From: Hymenobacter lapidiphilus
Lineage (GTDB): Bacteria; Bacteroidota; Bacteroidia; Cytophagales; Hymenobacteraceae
Reading direction: 5' to 3'
Assembly: GCF_013377885.1 (NCBI RefSeq)
Contig: NZ_JABKAU010000004.1
Location: forward strand, 62,001-126,000
Length of the DNA stretch: 64,000 nt
Part shown: in pieces, positions 26,313 to 33,802 of the stretch
Position numbering within the stretch: position 1 is the first letter of the stretch
Layout: each line of letters starts with the position of its first letter
Translations under genes and position numbers: made by a program
The notes under the pieces: model-generated
The model's input: the letters and a program-made list of their open reading frames with translations, nothing else
What the model was told of the DNA's origin: nothing
Databases searched by the model: none

Positions 26313-27269
26313 TCAGACAAGGTTGAGCCGACTTAGCAGCCCGGCTTTAAATGAGTTGCCGATGGGCACGGGCAGCAGGCTGGGGCCACCTTCGGCACCA
26401 CGGTCGGCCTCCACCAGCAGCGCGTCGCTCTCAATGGCAATAATACGGTCGAGGCGCACGATGTACTTGCGATGCACCCGGGCAAAGTCGCGGGTCGGCA
26501 GTCGGGACTCCAGCTCCTTCATCGTGCTGTAGATGGTATACCGTTCGGGGCCTGCGTAAATATTCACGTAGTCGCCCAACGCCTCCACATAGCGGATGTC
26601 GGCCGTTTTCAGGCGCAGCAGCTTGCTATCCTGCTTGATGAAGATTTCGTTCTGGCTTTTGCTGAGGTACAGGCTCTCGGCCGTGTCATTGGCCAGGCGC
26701 AGCAGGTCATCGAGCTTGCGGCGCTCCTGCTCCAGCTCGAGGCGGGCCCGGCGCAGTTCCAGGTGGGCTACCACCTCGCGGCTCAGCACGGCCAGGGCAT
26801 CGCGCTGGCCGTCGGTAAGACGGCGGGGCACGGTATCGATAACGCAGAGTGTCCCCAGCGCATCGCCCTGGGGCGTGAGCAACGGGTAGCCGGCATAGAA
26901 GCGGATGTTAGGCTCGCCGGTTACCATCTGGTTGTGCTCGAACAAAGGGTGGCAGGCAGCATCTTCTACTTCGTAGAGCGTGCGGCCCTGGATGGCGTGC
27001 TGGCAGAAAGCCAGCTCGCGGGGCGTGCTGGCGGGCCAATGGCAGTCGGTGCGGGCTTTAAACCACTGCCGCTCACCATCGAGTAGCGAAACCAAGGAGA
27101 CGGGCGTGTTGCAGATCACAGAGGCCAGCCGCGCCAAATCGTCGAAGGCGGCCTCCTGGGTGGTGTCCAGGATTTCATAGGATTGCAGAGCCGTGAGGCG
27201 CCGAATTTCCTGAGCCCGCGAAAGGCCGGCCTGCACCCTGGGATAGGAAGTTGCTTCTTCCAACAACAT
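26313..27269 (-). CDS. GAF domain plus LytTR DNA-binding regulator
   Basis: The ATG at 27269 (MLLEEATSYPRVQAGL) is preferred over the earlier in-frame start at 27329; the product is 318 residues. Residues about 20-175 are a GAF sensor domain (LTALQSYEILDTTQEAAFDD, DGERQWFKARTD, FYAGYPLLTPQGDALGTLCV). A coiled-coil segment follows (ELRRARLELEQERRKLDDLL). The end is a LytTR DNA-binding domain (NEIFIKQDSKLLRLKTADIR, YVEALGDYVNIY, FARVHRKYIVRLDRI). No receiver or histidine-kinase domain is present, so it looks like a one-component regulator whose GAF domain senses a small ligand or redox state. Targets are unknown. Confidence 0.85.
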   Translation of the reverse strand: MLLEEATSYPRVQAGLSRAQEIRRLTALQSYEILDTTQEAAFDDLARLASVICNTPVSLVSLLDGERQWFKARTDCHWPASTPRELAFCQHAIQGRTLYEVEDAACHPLFEHNQMVTGEPNIRFYAGYPLLTPQGDALGTLCVIDTVPRRLTDGQRDALAVLSREVVAHLELRRARLELEQERRKLDDLLRLANDTAESLYLSKSQNEIFIKQDSKLLRLKTADIRYVEALGDYVNIYAGPERYTIYSTMKELESRLPTRDFARVHRKYIVRLDRIIAIESDALLVEADRGAEGGPSLLPVPIGNSFKAGLLSRLNLV

Positions 27270-27578
27270 AATATGGCAGTAAGATATAAGAGGGAAACGG
27301 CCTTCTGGAATCACTAAATAACACAGCACCCCCCATTTAAACTGGGTGAAACCGCTAAAGCGGGCCTTTTACCGGATCAATAGCCTCCTTTACTGGCTGG
27401 GGTCTTCGTCTGGAATAAGCACCGGATTGAAAACGCGGCTGGCTGCACCAACTGTACTGTTATGGCTGGGTTGACGGAACTGTTTTTCAAATTATGGGGT
27501 ACCTTTACAATCTACCCGCGCATGTGTTGCGTATACTCTGCTTTGACCTTCTAATTCTGGCCCTCGGGTCTGCTACAT
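27270..27578. other. Intergenic region between the LytTR regulator and tatA
   Basis: No gene is visible. It carries two small hairpins (CCCATTTAAACTGGG and CCGCTAAAGCGG followed by CCTTTT) at about 27333-27370 and the tatA -7 box candidate TACCTTTA at 27500-27507. Confidence 0.5.
27500..27507 (+). promoter_or_regulatory. Candidate -7 box for the tat pair
   Basis: TACCTTTA, one base off TAnnTTTG, 71 bases before the first tat ATG. Confidence 0.4.
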
Positions 27579-27812
27579 ATGAACTTTGCCACCCTCCTGC
27601 TCGGAATCGGTAACTTTGGTGGTACCGAAATCCTGCTCATCGGCCTCGCCATCATCCTGCTTTTCGGAGCCAAGCGCATTCCGGAGTTGTTCCGCGGCAT
27701 GGGCCAGGGAATCCGCGAGTTCAAGGACGCCTCGAAGGAGGAGAAGCCTGAGTTCCGCGACCGGCCCGTAAACCCGGTTAACCCCAACGACCCGGCTGCG
27801 CCCCGTCAATAA
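27579..27812 (+). CDS. tatA: Sec-independent protein translocase subunit TatA
   Basis: This 77-residue protein has one transmembrane helix (GGTEILLIGLAIILLFGAKR, about residues 12-32), the invariant Phe-Gly hinge (LFGAKRIPELFRG) and an amphipathic helix (GMGQGIREFKDASKEE). A short Pro/Asn-rich tail follows. TatA oligomers form the pore for folded proteins with twin-arginine signals. The next gene, 11 bases downstream, is a second TatA-type protein. No tatC is in the window. Confidence 0.92.
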   Translation: MNFATLLLGIGNFGGTEILLIGLAIILLFGAKRIPELFRGMGQGIREFKDASKEEKPEFRDRPVNPVNPNDPAAPRQ

Positions 27813-27823
27813 ACCCTTCAGTT

Positions 27824-28198
27824 ATGCAAATGCCTGTTCTTTTGTTTTTAGGCGACATTGGTGGTGCTGAGCTTATGCTCATCATGGTCGTCATCCTGAT
27901 TTTCTTCGGAGCCAACAAGATTCCTGAGCTGGCCCGCGGGCTGGGCAAAGGTATTCGGGAGTTCAAAGACGCTTCGCGCGAGATTCGTAGCGAGGTGGAG
28001 AACTACGGCCAGCCGGCCCAGCAGCCCTACCAGCAGCAATTTCAGGAGCAGCCGCAGCATGCTTACCAGCCCGCCGCACCGGTAGCCGAAGCTGCCCCTG
28101 TTATAGCGCCACCCATGGATGGTGGCATTGCGCCCGTTGTAACACCCGAGCCGCTCGCCACGGAGCCCGAACGCTCGCGCCTCGACCAGACGAGCTAG
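27824..28198 (+). CDS. Second TatA/TatB-type translocase subunit
   Basis: This 124-residue protein has the same layout as its neighbour: one membrane helix (GGAELMLIMVVILIFFGANK), the FGANKIPELARG hinge, and an amphipathic helix (GLGKGIREFKDASREIRSEV). Its tail is longer and rich in Gln/Pro/Ala. IPEL-RG-G-GIREFKDAS is shared with the upstream protein, which points to tandem duplication. It could act as TatA or take the TatB role; the sequence does not settle it. Two Met codons (27824 and 27830) are possible starts. Confidence 0.88.
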   Translation: MQMPVLLFLGDIGGAELMLIMVVILIFFGANKIPELARGLGKGIREFKDASREIRSEVENYGQPAQQPYQQQFQEQPQHAYQPAAPVAEAAPVIAPPMDGGIAPVVTPEPLATEPERSRLDQTS

Positions 28199-28227
28199 TT
28201 TCAGCAGCTTTTAGCTACGTAATATCC

Positions 28228-28267
28228 GAACCGCCGGCAGCCAAAATCTGCCGGCGGTTCTGTTTTT
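28228..28267 (+). terminator. Terminator of the tat pair
   Basis: GAACCGCCGGCAG and CTGCCGGCGGTTC form a perfect 13-bp stem with a 7-base loop, followed by TGTTTTT. Confidence 0.88.
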
Positions 28268-28281
28268 AGCGGTGAGGGTGC

Positions 28282-28289
28282 TATTTTCG
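28282..28289 (+). promoter_or_regulatory. Candidate -7 box for gatA
   Basis: TATTTTCG, one base off TAnnTTTG, 44 bases before the gatA TTG. Confidence 0.35.
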
Positions 28290-28333
28290 CGCTTCCGCCT
28301 CGCTTCGCAGGCCTCCTCTTTAATTTCTTCGTC

Positions 28334-29752
28334 TTGAGACGTTTCGATTCCCTTTCCGAAGTACGCCGCGACATTGCCGCCGGCACCGCATCGTGCCAGC
28401 AGCTGGTTGAGCACTATCTCAACAATATCGCCCGGCAGGAAAACCTCAACGCTTTTCTGGAAGTGTGGCCTGAGGAGGCTCGCGCCCAGGCCGTGGCCGT
28501 CGATGCGAAGCTGGCCGCTGGCACCGCTGGCAAGCTTGCCGGCATGGTTATCGGCCTGAAAGATGTGCTGGCTTATGAAGGCCACGCGCTGCAAAGCAGC
28601 AGCCGCATCCTCGACGGCTTCAAGTCGCTGTTTACTGGCACGGCCGTGCAGCGGCTGCTCGATGAGGACGCCATTCTGATTGGTCGCCAGAACTGCGACG
28701 AGTTTGCCATGGGCGCTTCCAACGAAAGCTCCTATTTCGGGCCCGCTCGAAATGCCCTAGCCCCCGACCGGGTGCCCGGCGGTTCGTCGGGTGGCTCGGC
28801 AGTGGCTGTGCAGGCCGATATGTGCCTGGCCTCGATTGGCTCCGACACAGGTGGCTCGGTGCGCCAGCCAGCGGCTTTTTGCGGTATCGTAGGCTTCAAA
28901 CCCACGTATTCGCGCATTTCCCGCTACGGACTGGTGGCCTACGCTTCGTCGTTTGATCAGATTGGCACGCTTACCCGCTCGGTAGAGGATGCGGCCCTAC
29001 TGCTCGAAGTAATGGCCGGCTCCGACCAGTTCGACAGCACCGTGAGCCAGCAGCCGGTGCCCGCCTACAGCCAGGAGCTGACGCCCGCGCTCCAGTACCG
29101 TATCGGCTACATCCAAGACTGCCTGGTTCGCCCGGGTCTCAACCCCGAAATAAAGGCGGCTACCGAGGCCACACTGGAGCAGCTGCGCGGCCAGGGCCAT
29201 GTGGTGGAGGCCGTGGAGTTTCCTTACCTCGACTTCATTGTACCAACTTATTACATCCTGACCACGGCCGAAGCCAGCTCGAACCTGAGCCGCTACGACG
29301 GTGTGAAGTTCGGCTACCGCGCCCCCGACGTTACGGACCTGGAGTCACTTTATAAGAAGACCCGCTCGCAGGGTTTCGGGCCCGAGGTACAGCGTCGGAT
29401 TATACTGGGCACGTTTGTGCTGAGTGCCAGCTACTACGACGCCTATTACACTAAGGCCCAGCGGGTGCGTCGGCTCATCAAGGAGAAAACCGACGAGCTA
29501 CTGCGCGACTACGACTTCCTGGTGCTGCCCACAACGCCCACCACAGCCTTCAAGATAGGCGACGAAGACCGCGACACGCTGTCTATGTACCTGGCCGATA
29601 TTTTCACGGTTCAGGCCTCGTTGGCAGGTGTACCGGCCATTTCGGTGCCCAACGGCCTTGATTCGCAGGGCCTCCCGATTGGCCTTCAGGTGCTGGCCGG
29701 AGCCTTCCGCGAGTCGCAGCTGCTAGCCTTTGCCGGCTCGTTGAAATTTTAG
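28334..29752 (+). CDS. gatA: Glutamyl-tRNA(Gln)/aspartyl-tRNA(Asn) amidotransferase subunit A
   Basis: GatA releases ammonia from glutamine so that GatB can convert Glu-tRNA(Gln) to Gln-tRNA(Gln). The 472-residue product has the amidase signature with the Ser-cisSer-Lys triad: Lys in VIGLKDVLAY (about 75), the Gly/Ser loop PGGSSGGSAVAV (cis-Ser) and SIGSDTGGSVRQPAAFCG (nucleophile Ser). Start: no ATG or GTG precedes the conserved N-terminus in frame, and the next Met is near residue 71, so TTG at 28334 is the likely start (MRRFDSLSEVRRDIAAGTAS). gatB and gatC are not in the window. Confidence 0.93.
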   Translation: MRRFDSLSEVRRDIAAGTASCQQLVEHYLNNIARQENLNAFLEVWPEEARAQAVAVDAKLAAGTAGKLAGMVIGLKDVLAYEGHALQSSSRILDGFKSLFTGTAVQRLLDEDAILIGRQNCDEFAMGASNESSYFGPARNALAPDRVPGGSSGGSAVAVQADMCLASIGSDTGGSVRQPAAFCGIVGFKPTYSRISRYGLVAYASSFDQIGTLTRSVEDAALLLEVMAGSDQFDSTVSQQPVPAYSQELTPALQYRIGYIQDCLVRPGLNPEIKAATEATLEQLRGQGHVVEAVEFPYLDFIVPTYYILTTAEASSNLSRYDGVKFGYRAPDVTDLESLYKKTRSQGFGPEVQRRIILGTFVLSASYYDAYYTKAQRVRRLIKEKTDELLRDYDFLVLPTTPTTAFKIGDEDRDTLSMYLADIFTVQASLAGVPAISVPNGLDSQGLPIGLQVLAGAFRESQLLAFAGSLKF

Positions 29753-29864
29753 CTTACTCCTACCCACTTCTGCCCAACGAACGATAGGTAACGGCTGTCA
29801 GCTAGCAGCTTGCTGTTGAAGTGCTACTTTAAGTCGTAGGGCTGGGAGTTATGATAAACTGTGC

Positions 29865-29872
29865 TATTTTTG
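29865..29872 (+). promoter_or_regulatory. Candidate -7 box for the lytic transglycosylase gene
   Basis: TATTTTTG, a full match to TAnnTTTG, 72 bases upstream of the ATG at 29945. Confidence 0.45.
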
Positions 29873-29944
29873 GCAGAACGCTGGGTTGTGGCTCAGCGTT
29901 TTGCGTTTGGGCCAACCGGCCATTGTCCTTTTGAGTGAGTTAGC

Positions 29945-31924
29945 ATGATGAAGTTGCTGCGGTTTGCCGCTCCCGTTCTGCTGGCCTGCACGTTGGTTCC
30001 CGCCGCCCGGGCCCAGGTGCGGCCTGGCGCTTCAAAAGCCCCGATTGCCCTACCTTCCGATTCGGTGCTGACTGCTTTGCCGCTGCTGCCCGATTCGTTG
30101 GCCGCCGCGCCCGTGGCACCCGACTCGGCGAAGCTGGCGTGGCTGCGCACCCCACCCGAGCTGCGCGACCTGGTGGGCGACCGGGTGAGTTGCTTTGACA
30201 CCGATGTGCCCCACGTGTTCAACAACCACGTGATGAGCTTTGTGAAGCTGTTTACCGAGCGGCAGCGGGGCTACACGCAGCGGGTGCTGGAGCGTGAGAA
30301 CCTCTACTTTCCGCTTTTCGAAAAGTACCTGGCCAAATACAACCTGCCGCTCGACCTTAAGTACCTGGCCGTGGTGGAGTCGGCCCTGATTCCGACGGCC
30401 AAGTCGCGGGTGGGCGCCACCGGCCTGTGGCAGTTTATGGGCCCTACTGCCAACGACCTGCGCCTGCACCGCGACGACTGGGTAGATGAGCGTATGGACC
30501 CCGAAAAGGCTACCGAAGCGGCCTGTAAGCACCTGCGCTACCTATACAGGGTGTTCGGCGACTGGGAAATGGTGCTGGCTGCCTATAACTGGGGAGCCGG
30601 CAACATGCAGCGCGTAGTGAAGCGCACCGGCAAAAAAACCTACTGGGAAGTGCATAACAGCCTCCCGGCTGAAACCCGCAACTACGTGCCCACCTTCACG
30701 GCCATTATGTACGCCATGAAGTACGCCAAGGAGCATCAGCTGCACGCGCCCACGCTCAACTACCAGTATGCCCAGGCAATGGACACGCTGCAGCTGGGCG
30801 GGCGGCCCTTCGACCTGACGCGCCTGGCGCAGGCCATCGGTGCTCCCGATTCGCTGGCACTGCTGCGCCTAAACCCGGAGCTGCGCAAGCCCTACCTGCC
30901 GGCCGGCTACCGCCCCTACATACTAAAGGTGCCAGCCAGCGCCCGCCCCGCTTTGGCCGTAGCCAGCCGTGAGGCCCTTTTTGATTACTGCCGCCCGCTG
31001 GCCGACCTGCCCCGCCCACTGGCCCCGCGCCTGGTGGCGCTGAGCGGAATTATGCCACTCCCCGGCCGCAACCTGGCGGTTTCTTCATCTGCGGCGGCAG
31101 CAGCGGCGGCCGAACCACGCTTCGAGCGCCTACGCCATACGGTGAAGCGCGGCGAAACAGTGAATTCGGTAGCAGCCCGCTACAAGGTGAGTCCGGCCCA
31201 GGTGCGCCGCTGGAACAAGCTGGGCTCTGGTGCCTCGTTGGCGGGCCGGCAGCAGCTGGTGCTGTTCCGGGCGCTGCCGGCCGTGGCCGAACCCACAGCC
31301 ACCGCTTCGGTTGCCGCTGTAATTCGGCCGGCAGCAGCCCCGACTCGGGTAGCCGCTACCAAAGCCGCTTCGGTAGCTCCGGCCACCGAACCAGACTCGA
31401 CTACCGAAATGCTGGCCCGCGTTCCGGCCAAACAGGCCGCCGAGGTGCGCCGGACCGTGGCCGCAGTTTCAGCAGCTACCGACAATGCTACTGTACCCAA
31501 CCGCTACGTGGTGAAGCCGGGTGACTTTCTGGAGAAGATTGCCACCGCCAACGACCTGACCGTGGCACAGCTCAAGGCCTGGAACCAGCTCGGCAGCTAC
31601 GTGTTGCAGCCCGGCCAGGAATTGATGCTGAAAGCCCCGCCGGAAGCAGCCGCAAATGAAGCGGTGGCCGACCTCACGGAGGCGACCCGCAACGTAGCAG
31701 CGGCCGCTCAGGCTCCGGTGCGGCGCGCGGCCCGTCCGGCTACCCCGGCCGCGGCTTCCGTAGCATTGCCCTCCGCGCCGCCGCTGCACTTGGTGCAGCC
31801 CGGCGACACGCTCTACAATATCTCGCGCCGCTACCAGGGCCTGACGGTGCAACGGCTGCGGGAGTTAAATAACCTGAAATCAGATGCCGTGCAGCCTGGG
31901 CAGAAGCTGGTAGTGGGTGGGTGA
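29945..31924 (+). CDS. MltD-like lytic murein transglycosylase with three LysM domains
   Basis: This 659-residue protein has a signal peptide (MMKLLRFAAPVLLACTLVPA, cleavage near ARAQ). A family 1 SLT domain spans about 110-260. The catalytic Glu is likely Glu145 in LAVVESALIP, and the characteristic SRVGATGLWQFMGPTA and AAYNWGAGNMQR follow. Three LysM modules lie at about 398-440 (HTVKRGETVNSVAARYKVSP), 521-563 (YVVKPGDFLEKIATANDLTV) and 616-659 (HLVQPGDTLYNISRRYQGLT), joined by Ala-rich linkers. It would cleave the MurNAc-GlcNAc bond of peptidoglycan in the periplasm, with LysM anchoring it to glycan strands. ATGATG offers two adjacent starts. Confidence 0.93.
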   Translation: MMKLLRFAAPVLLACTLVPAARAQVRPGASKAPIALPSDSVLTALPLLPDSLAAAPVAPDSAKLAWLRTPPELRDLVGDRVSCFDTDVPHVFNNHVMSFVKLFTERQRGYTQRVLERENLYFPLFEKYLAKYNLPLDLKYLAVVESALIPTAKSRVGATGLWQFMGPTANDLRLHRDDWVDERMDPEKATEAACKHLRYLYRVFGDWEMVLAAYNWGAGNMQRVVKRTGKKTYWEVHNSLPAETRNYVPTFTAIMYAMKYAKEHQLHAPTLNYQYAQAMDTLQLGGRPFDLTRLAQAIGAPDSLALLRLNPELRKPYLPAGYRPYILKVPASARPALAVASREALFDYCRPLADLPRPLAPRLVALSGIMPLPGRNLAVSSSAAAAAAAEPRFERLRHTVKRGETVNSVAARYKVSPAQVRRWNKLGSGASLAGRQQLVLFRALPAVAEPTATASVAAVIRPAAAPTRVAATKAASVAPATEPDSTTEMLARVPAKQAAEVRRTVAAVSAATDNATVPNRYVVKPGDFLEKIATANDLTVAQLKAWNQLGSYVLQPGQELMLKAPPEAAANEAVADLTEATRNVAAAAQAPVRRAARPATPAAASVALPSAPPLHLVQPGDTLYNISRRYQGLTVQRLRELNNLKSDAVQPGQKLVVGG

Positions 31925-32002
31925 GGAGACAGATGCTGCTTTCAGCCCCGTCCGCTACTCCCTGAAAATTTTCAGGAGCCGGTGAGGGTTCTGCTGACCG
32001 AG

Positions 32003-32065
32003 GGAAATAAGCGAGGCCCGATGACGTACTCAATGTGGGTACGCCATCGGGCCTCACTTATTTCC
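32003..32065. terminator. Long hairpin after the lytic transglycosylase gene
   Basis: GGAAATAAGCGAGGCCCGAT (from 32003) and its inverted copy ending CACTTATTTCC at 32065 form a stem of about 21 bp with one mismatch. An inner GTAC/GTAC pairing lies in the loop. A likely terminator; the arms do not match the other families here. Confidence 0.7.
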
Positions 32066-32203
32066 TTCAGACGTACCATTTCAGGCATATTCCCAGCGCC
32101 CGATGACGGCAGGTTGTCCACAACTTTTAGGCGACTCAATAAAAAAACAACCTGGCAGGGAACTATTTTATCAAAGCTGGCACAACTTTAGATTTACTCG
32201 TTG

Positions 32204-32375
32204 AAGCTGTTTAGAAAGTCAAAAGAACGTCATGCTTCATCTGGCGTCCGCGCAGCCGAAGCATCTCTACCGTTTCGTTACAGTCATTCAGCGAAGCGGT
32301 AGAGATGCTTCGGCTACGCGGACGCCAGATGAAGCATGACGTTCTAATTGATTCCGGTGACTTCCTGAAAAGCTT
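32204..32375. repeat. Mobile-type inverted repeat element, copy 1
   Basis: The inner arms 32224-32272 and 32297-32345 start AGAACGTCATGCTTCATCTG and differ at one position. Outside them the left end reads AAGCTGTTTAGAAAGTCA, and the right end, inverted, reads AAGCTTTTCAGGAAGTCACC. Copy 2 at 47085-47244 has the same two kinds of end in the opposite order, so this is one element inserted in two orientations. No protein is encoded. Confidence 0.85.
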
Positions 32376-32408
32376 GGTTTTATCCTTCTACACCTGCCTC
32401 GCATTATT

Positions 32409-32990
32409 ATGTTCAAAAGCCTATCATTATCCGCGTTAATCGTTTCCTCTCTATTTATGTCTTCCTGTCAGAAAGAGGACGACCCGCAGCCCGGTGTGCC
32501 GGAAGCGGAGGTGGAAATGCAGCGGGCCACTACCTACCTGTCGACCAGCCGCTTCAACAACGAGCAGGGCTATTCGCAGAAGACGCTGCAAAGCACCGCT
32601 ACCCTCGCCACCGATAAGCTGCAGCTGGATTTCGACGCAATCGAGGGCAAGGATGCCATCAGCTTCACGGTGCCGCGTTCCAGCCTGACAACCGCGTTTG
32701 TCGGCGTCTACGAGCTCCGCACGTTGGCCAGCCATGCGGCACCGGTAGCCAGTGTGTATACCTTTTTCAGGTCGCGGGCCGCGGGGTCTATCAACAGCAC
32801 TACCTATCGCAACATGCGGGGCCAGCTAACCATTACGGGTTACGATGCCCAGCGCCAGCTGCTGGCCGGCTCCTACCAGGCACAGCTGGAAAACGTGGCT
32901 GACCCGGCCGATGATAACGGCGCCAGCGGCGATGCACTGCGCTGCAACGTGGAAATCACGGGGTCGTTCACCAACCTGAAAGTCCAGTAA
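32409..32990 (+). CDS. Small lipoprotein of unknown function, paralogue of the next gene
   Basis: This 193-residue protein has a lipoprotein signal (FMSSC, Cys20) followed by QKEDDPQPG. The mature part is predicted to be mostly beta strand. It shares with the product of 33051-33647 the acidic start after Cys (QKEDDP/QKNDDP) and the sequence G-x-L-x-I-T-x-Y-D. Also shared are LAGSYQAQLENVADP (against ISGSYEITFKNVADP) and a closing G-F/E-FTNL. I do not recognise a named family; it resembles the many small surface lipoproteins of Bacteroidota. Copy 1 of the inverted repeat element lies 33 bases upstream. Confidence 0.7.
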   Translation: MFKSLSLSALIVSSLFMSSCQKEDDPQPGVPEAEVEMQRATTYLSTSRFNNEQGYSQKTLQSTATLATDKLQLDFDAIEGKDAISFTVPRSSLTTAFVGVYELRTLASHAAPVASVYTFFRSRAAGSINSTTYRNMRGQLTITGYDAQRQLLAGSYQAQLENVADPADDNGASGDALRCNVEITGSFTNLKVQ

Positions 32991-33050
32991 ACCCGTTTTG
33001 GGTTCTTCGGCATTCACGCAGTATGATTTCCTATTCCCTATCCTACCAAC

Positions 33051-33647
33051 ATGCGTAAACTTCTCCCCTCTTTAGTGCTTACCGTTTTGAGTTTGGTCGG
33101 CGCTTCATGCCAGAAGAATGATGATCCGACTCCGTATGTGGTGCCTGTTGCGACCTACGAAATGTACAGCATGGTGAGTTACCCCGCCAGCCGTGAGTCT
33201 GGTGGAATCAGCCACTCTCCTAAGGATTTACTGGGACGGGCAGCCTGGGAAAACGGCCGTATGGCGTTGTATTTAAGCTCCGGAAATCTGCCGGTAAACC
33301 AAGTGCGGTTTCTGATGCCAAGCAGCTTTCCCGGCAAACTGGGAACATTTGCCCCCGAATCGGCACAGGCACCAATGGCCGATGAGGTGCAGACCACTTA
33401 CACGCTGAGCTACGACCTTACGCCTACCACCCGGCTGAGTAAAATTCATCGAGGCCGTGATTATGCTACCGAAGGCCGCCTGATAATTACCGCCTACGAC
33501 GGGCCCCGGAACCTTATCAGCGGCAGCTACGAAATAACTTTCAAGAACGTGGCCGACCCCTACGCGGAATTGTTGCCCAATCTGCCGGTCAGAAATAGCG
33601 TGGTCGTCGTGGGCGGGGAGTTCACCAACCTACCCATCAAGCCCTAG
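33051..33647 (+). CDS. Small lipoprotein of unknown function, paralogue of the previous gene
   Basis: This 198-residue protein has a lipoprotein signal (LVGASC, Cys20). Its layout is the same as that of the protein encoded at 32409-32990 (QKNDDP start, RLIITAYDGPRNLISGSYEI then TFKNVADP, closing GEFTNLPIK). The central regions have diverged strongly. The gap between the two genes is 60 bases, so they are probably co-transcribed. Function unknown; likely exposed at the outer membrane or facing the periplasm. Confidence 0.7.
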   Translation: MRKLLPSLVLTVLSLVGASCQKNDDPTPYVVPVATYEMYSMVSYPASRESGGISHSPKDLLGRAAWENGRMALYLSSGNLPVNQVRFLMPSSFPGKLGTFAPESAQAPMADEVQTTYTLSYDLTPTTRLSKIHRGRDYATEGRLIITAYDGPRNLISGSYEITFKNVADPYAELLPNLPVRNSVVVVGGEFTNLPIKP

Positions 33648-33671
33648 CAGGCCGTTACCTCCCCGTGTTCA

Positions 33672-33706
33672 GAAAGCCCCGAACCCTGCCCGGTCCGGGG
33701 CTTTTC
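33672..33706 (+). terminator. Terminator after the lipoprotein pair
   Basis: AAAGCCCCG and CGGGGCTTTT form a stem around the loop AACCCTGCCCGGTC. Confidence 0.75.
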
Positions 33707-33724
33707 GGTTCCGGGTGGGGCTTG

Positions 33725-33732
33725 TACCTTTG
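33725..33732 (+). promoter_or_regulatory. Candidate -7 box for maeB
   Basis: TACCTTTG, a full match to TAnnTTTG, 70 bases before the maeB ATG and just after the previous terminator. Confidence 0.55.
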
Positions 33733-33802
33733 AAGCCGGCTCATTTTGCCGCATCTTGCTTCCTTGTTCTTTTCTTCGGAAGCTCATCTTCTGCCCTGCC
33801 TC

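Noticed and set aside
32204..32375. Considered as a complete insertion sequence
   Set aside because: It is too short for a transposase gene and encodes nothing; at most it is a non-autonomous element.
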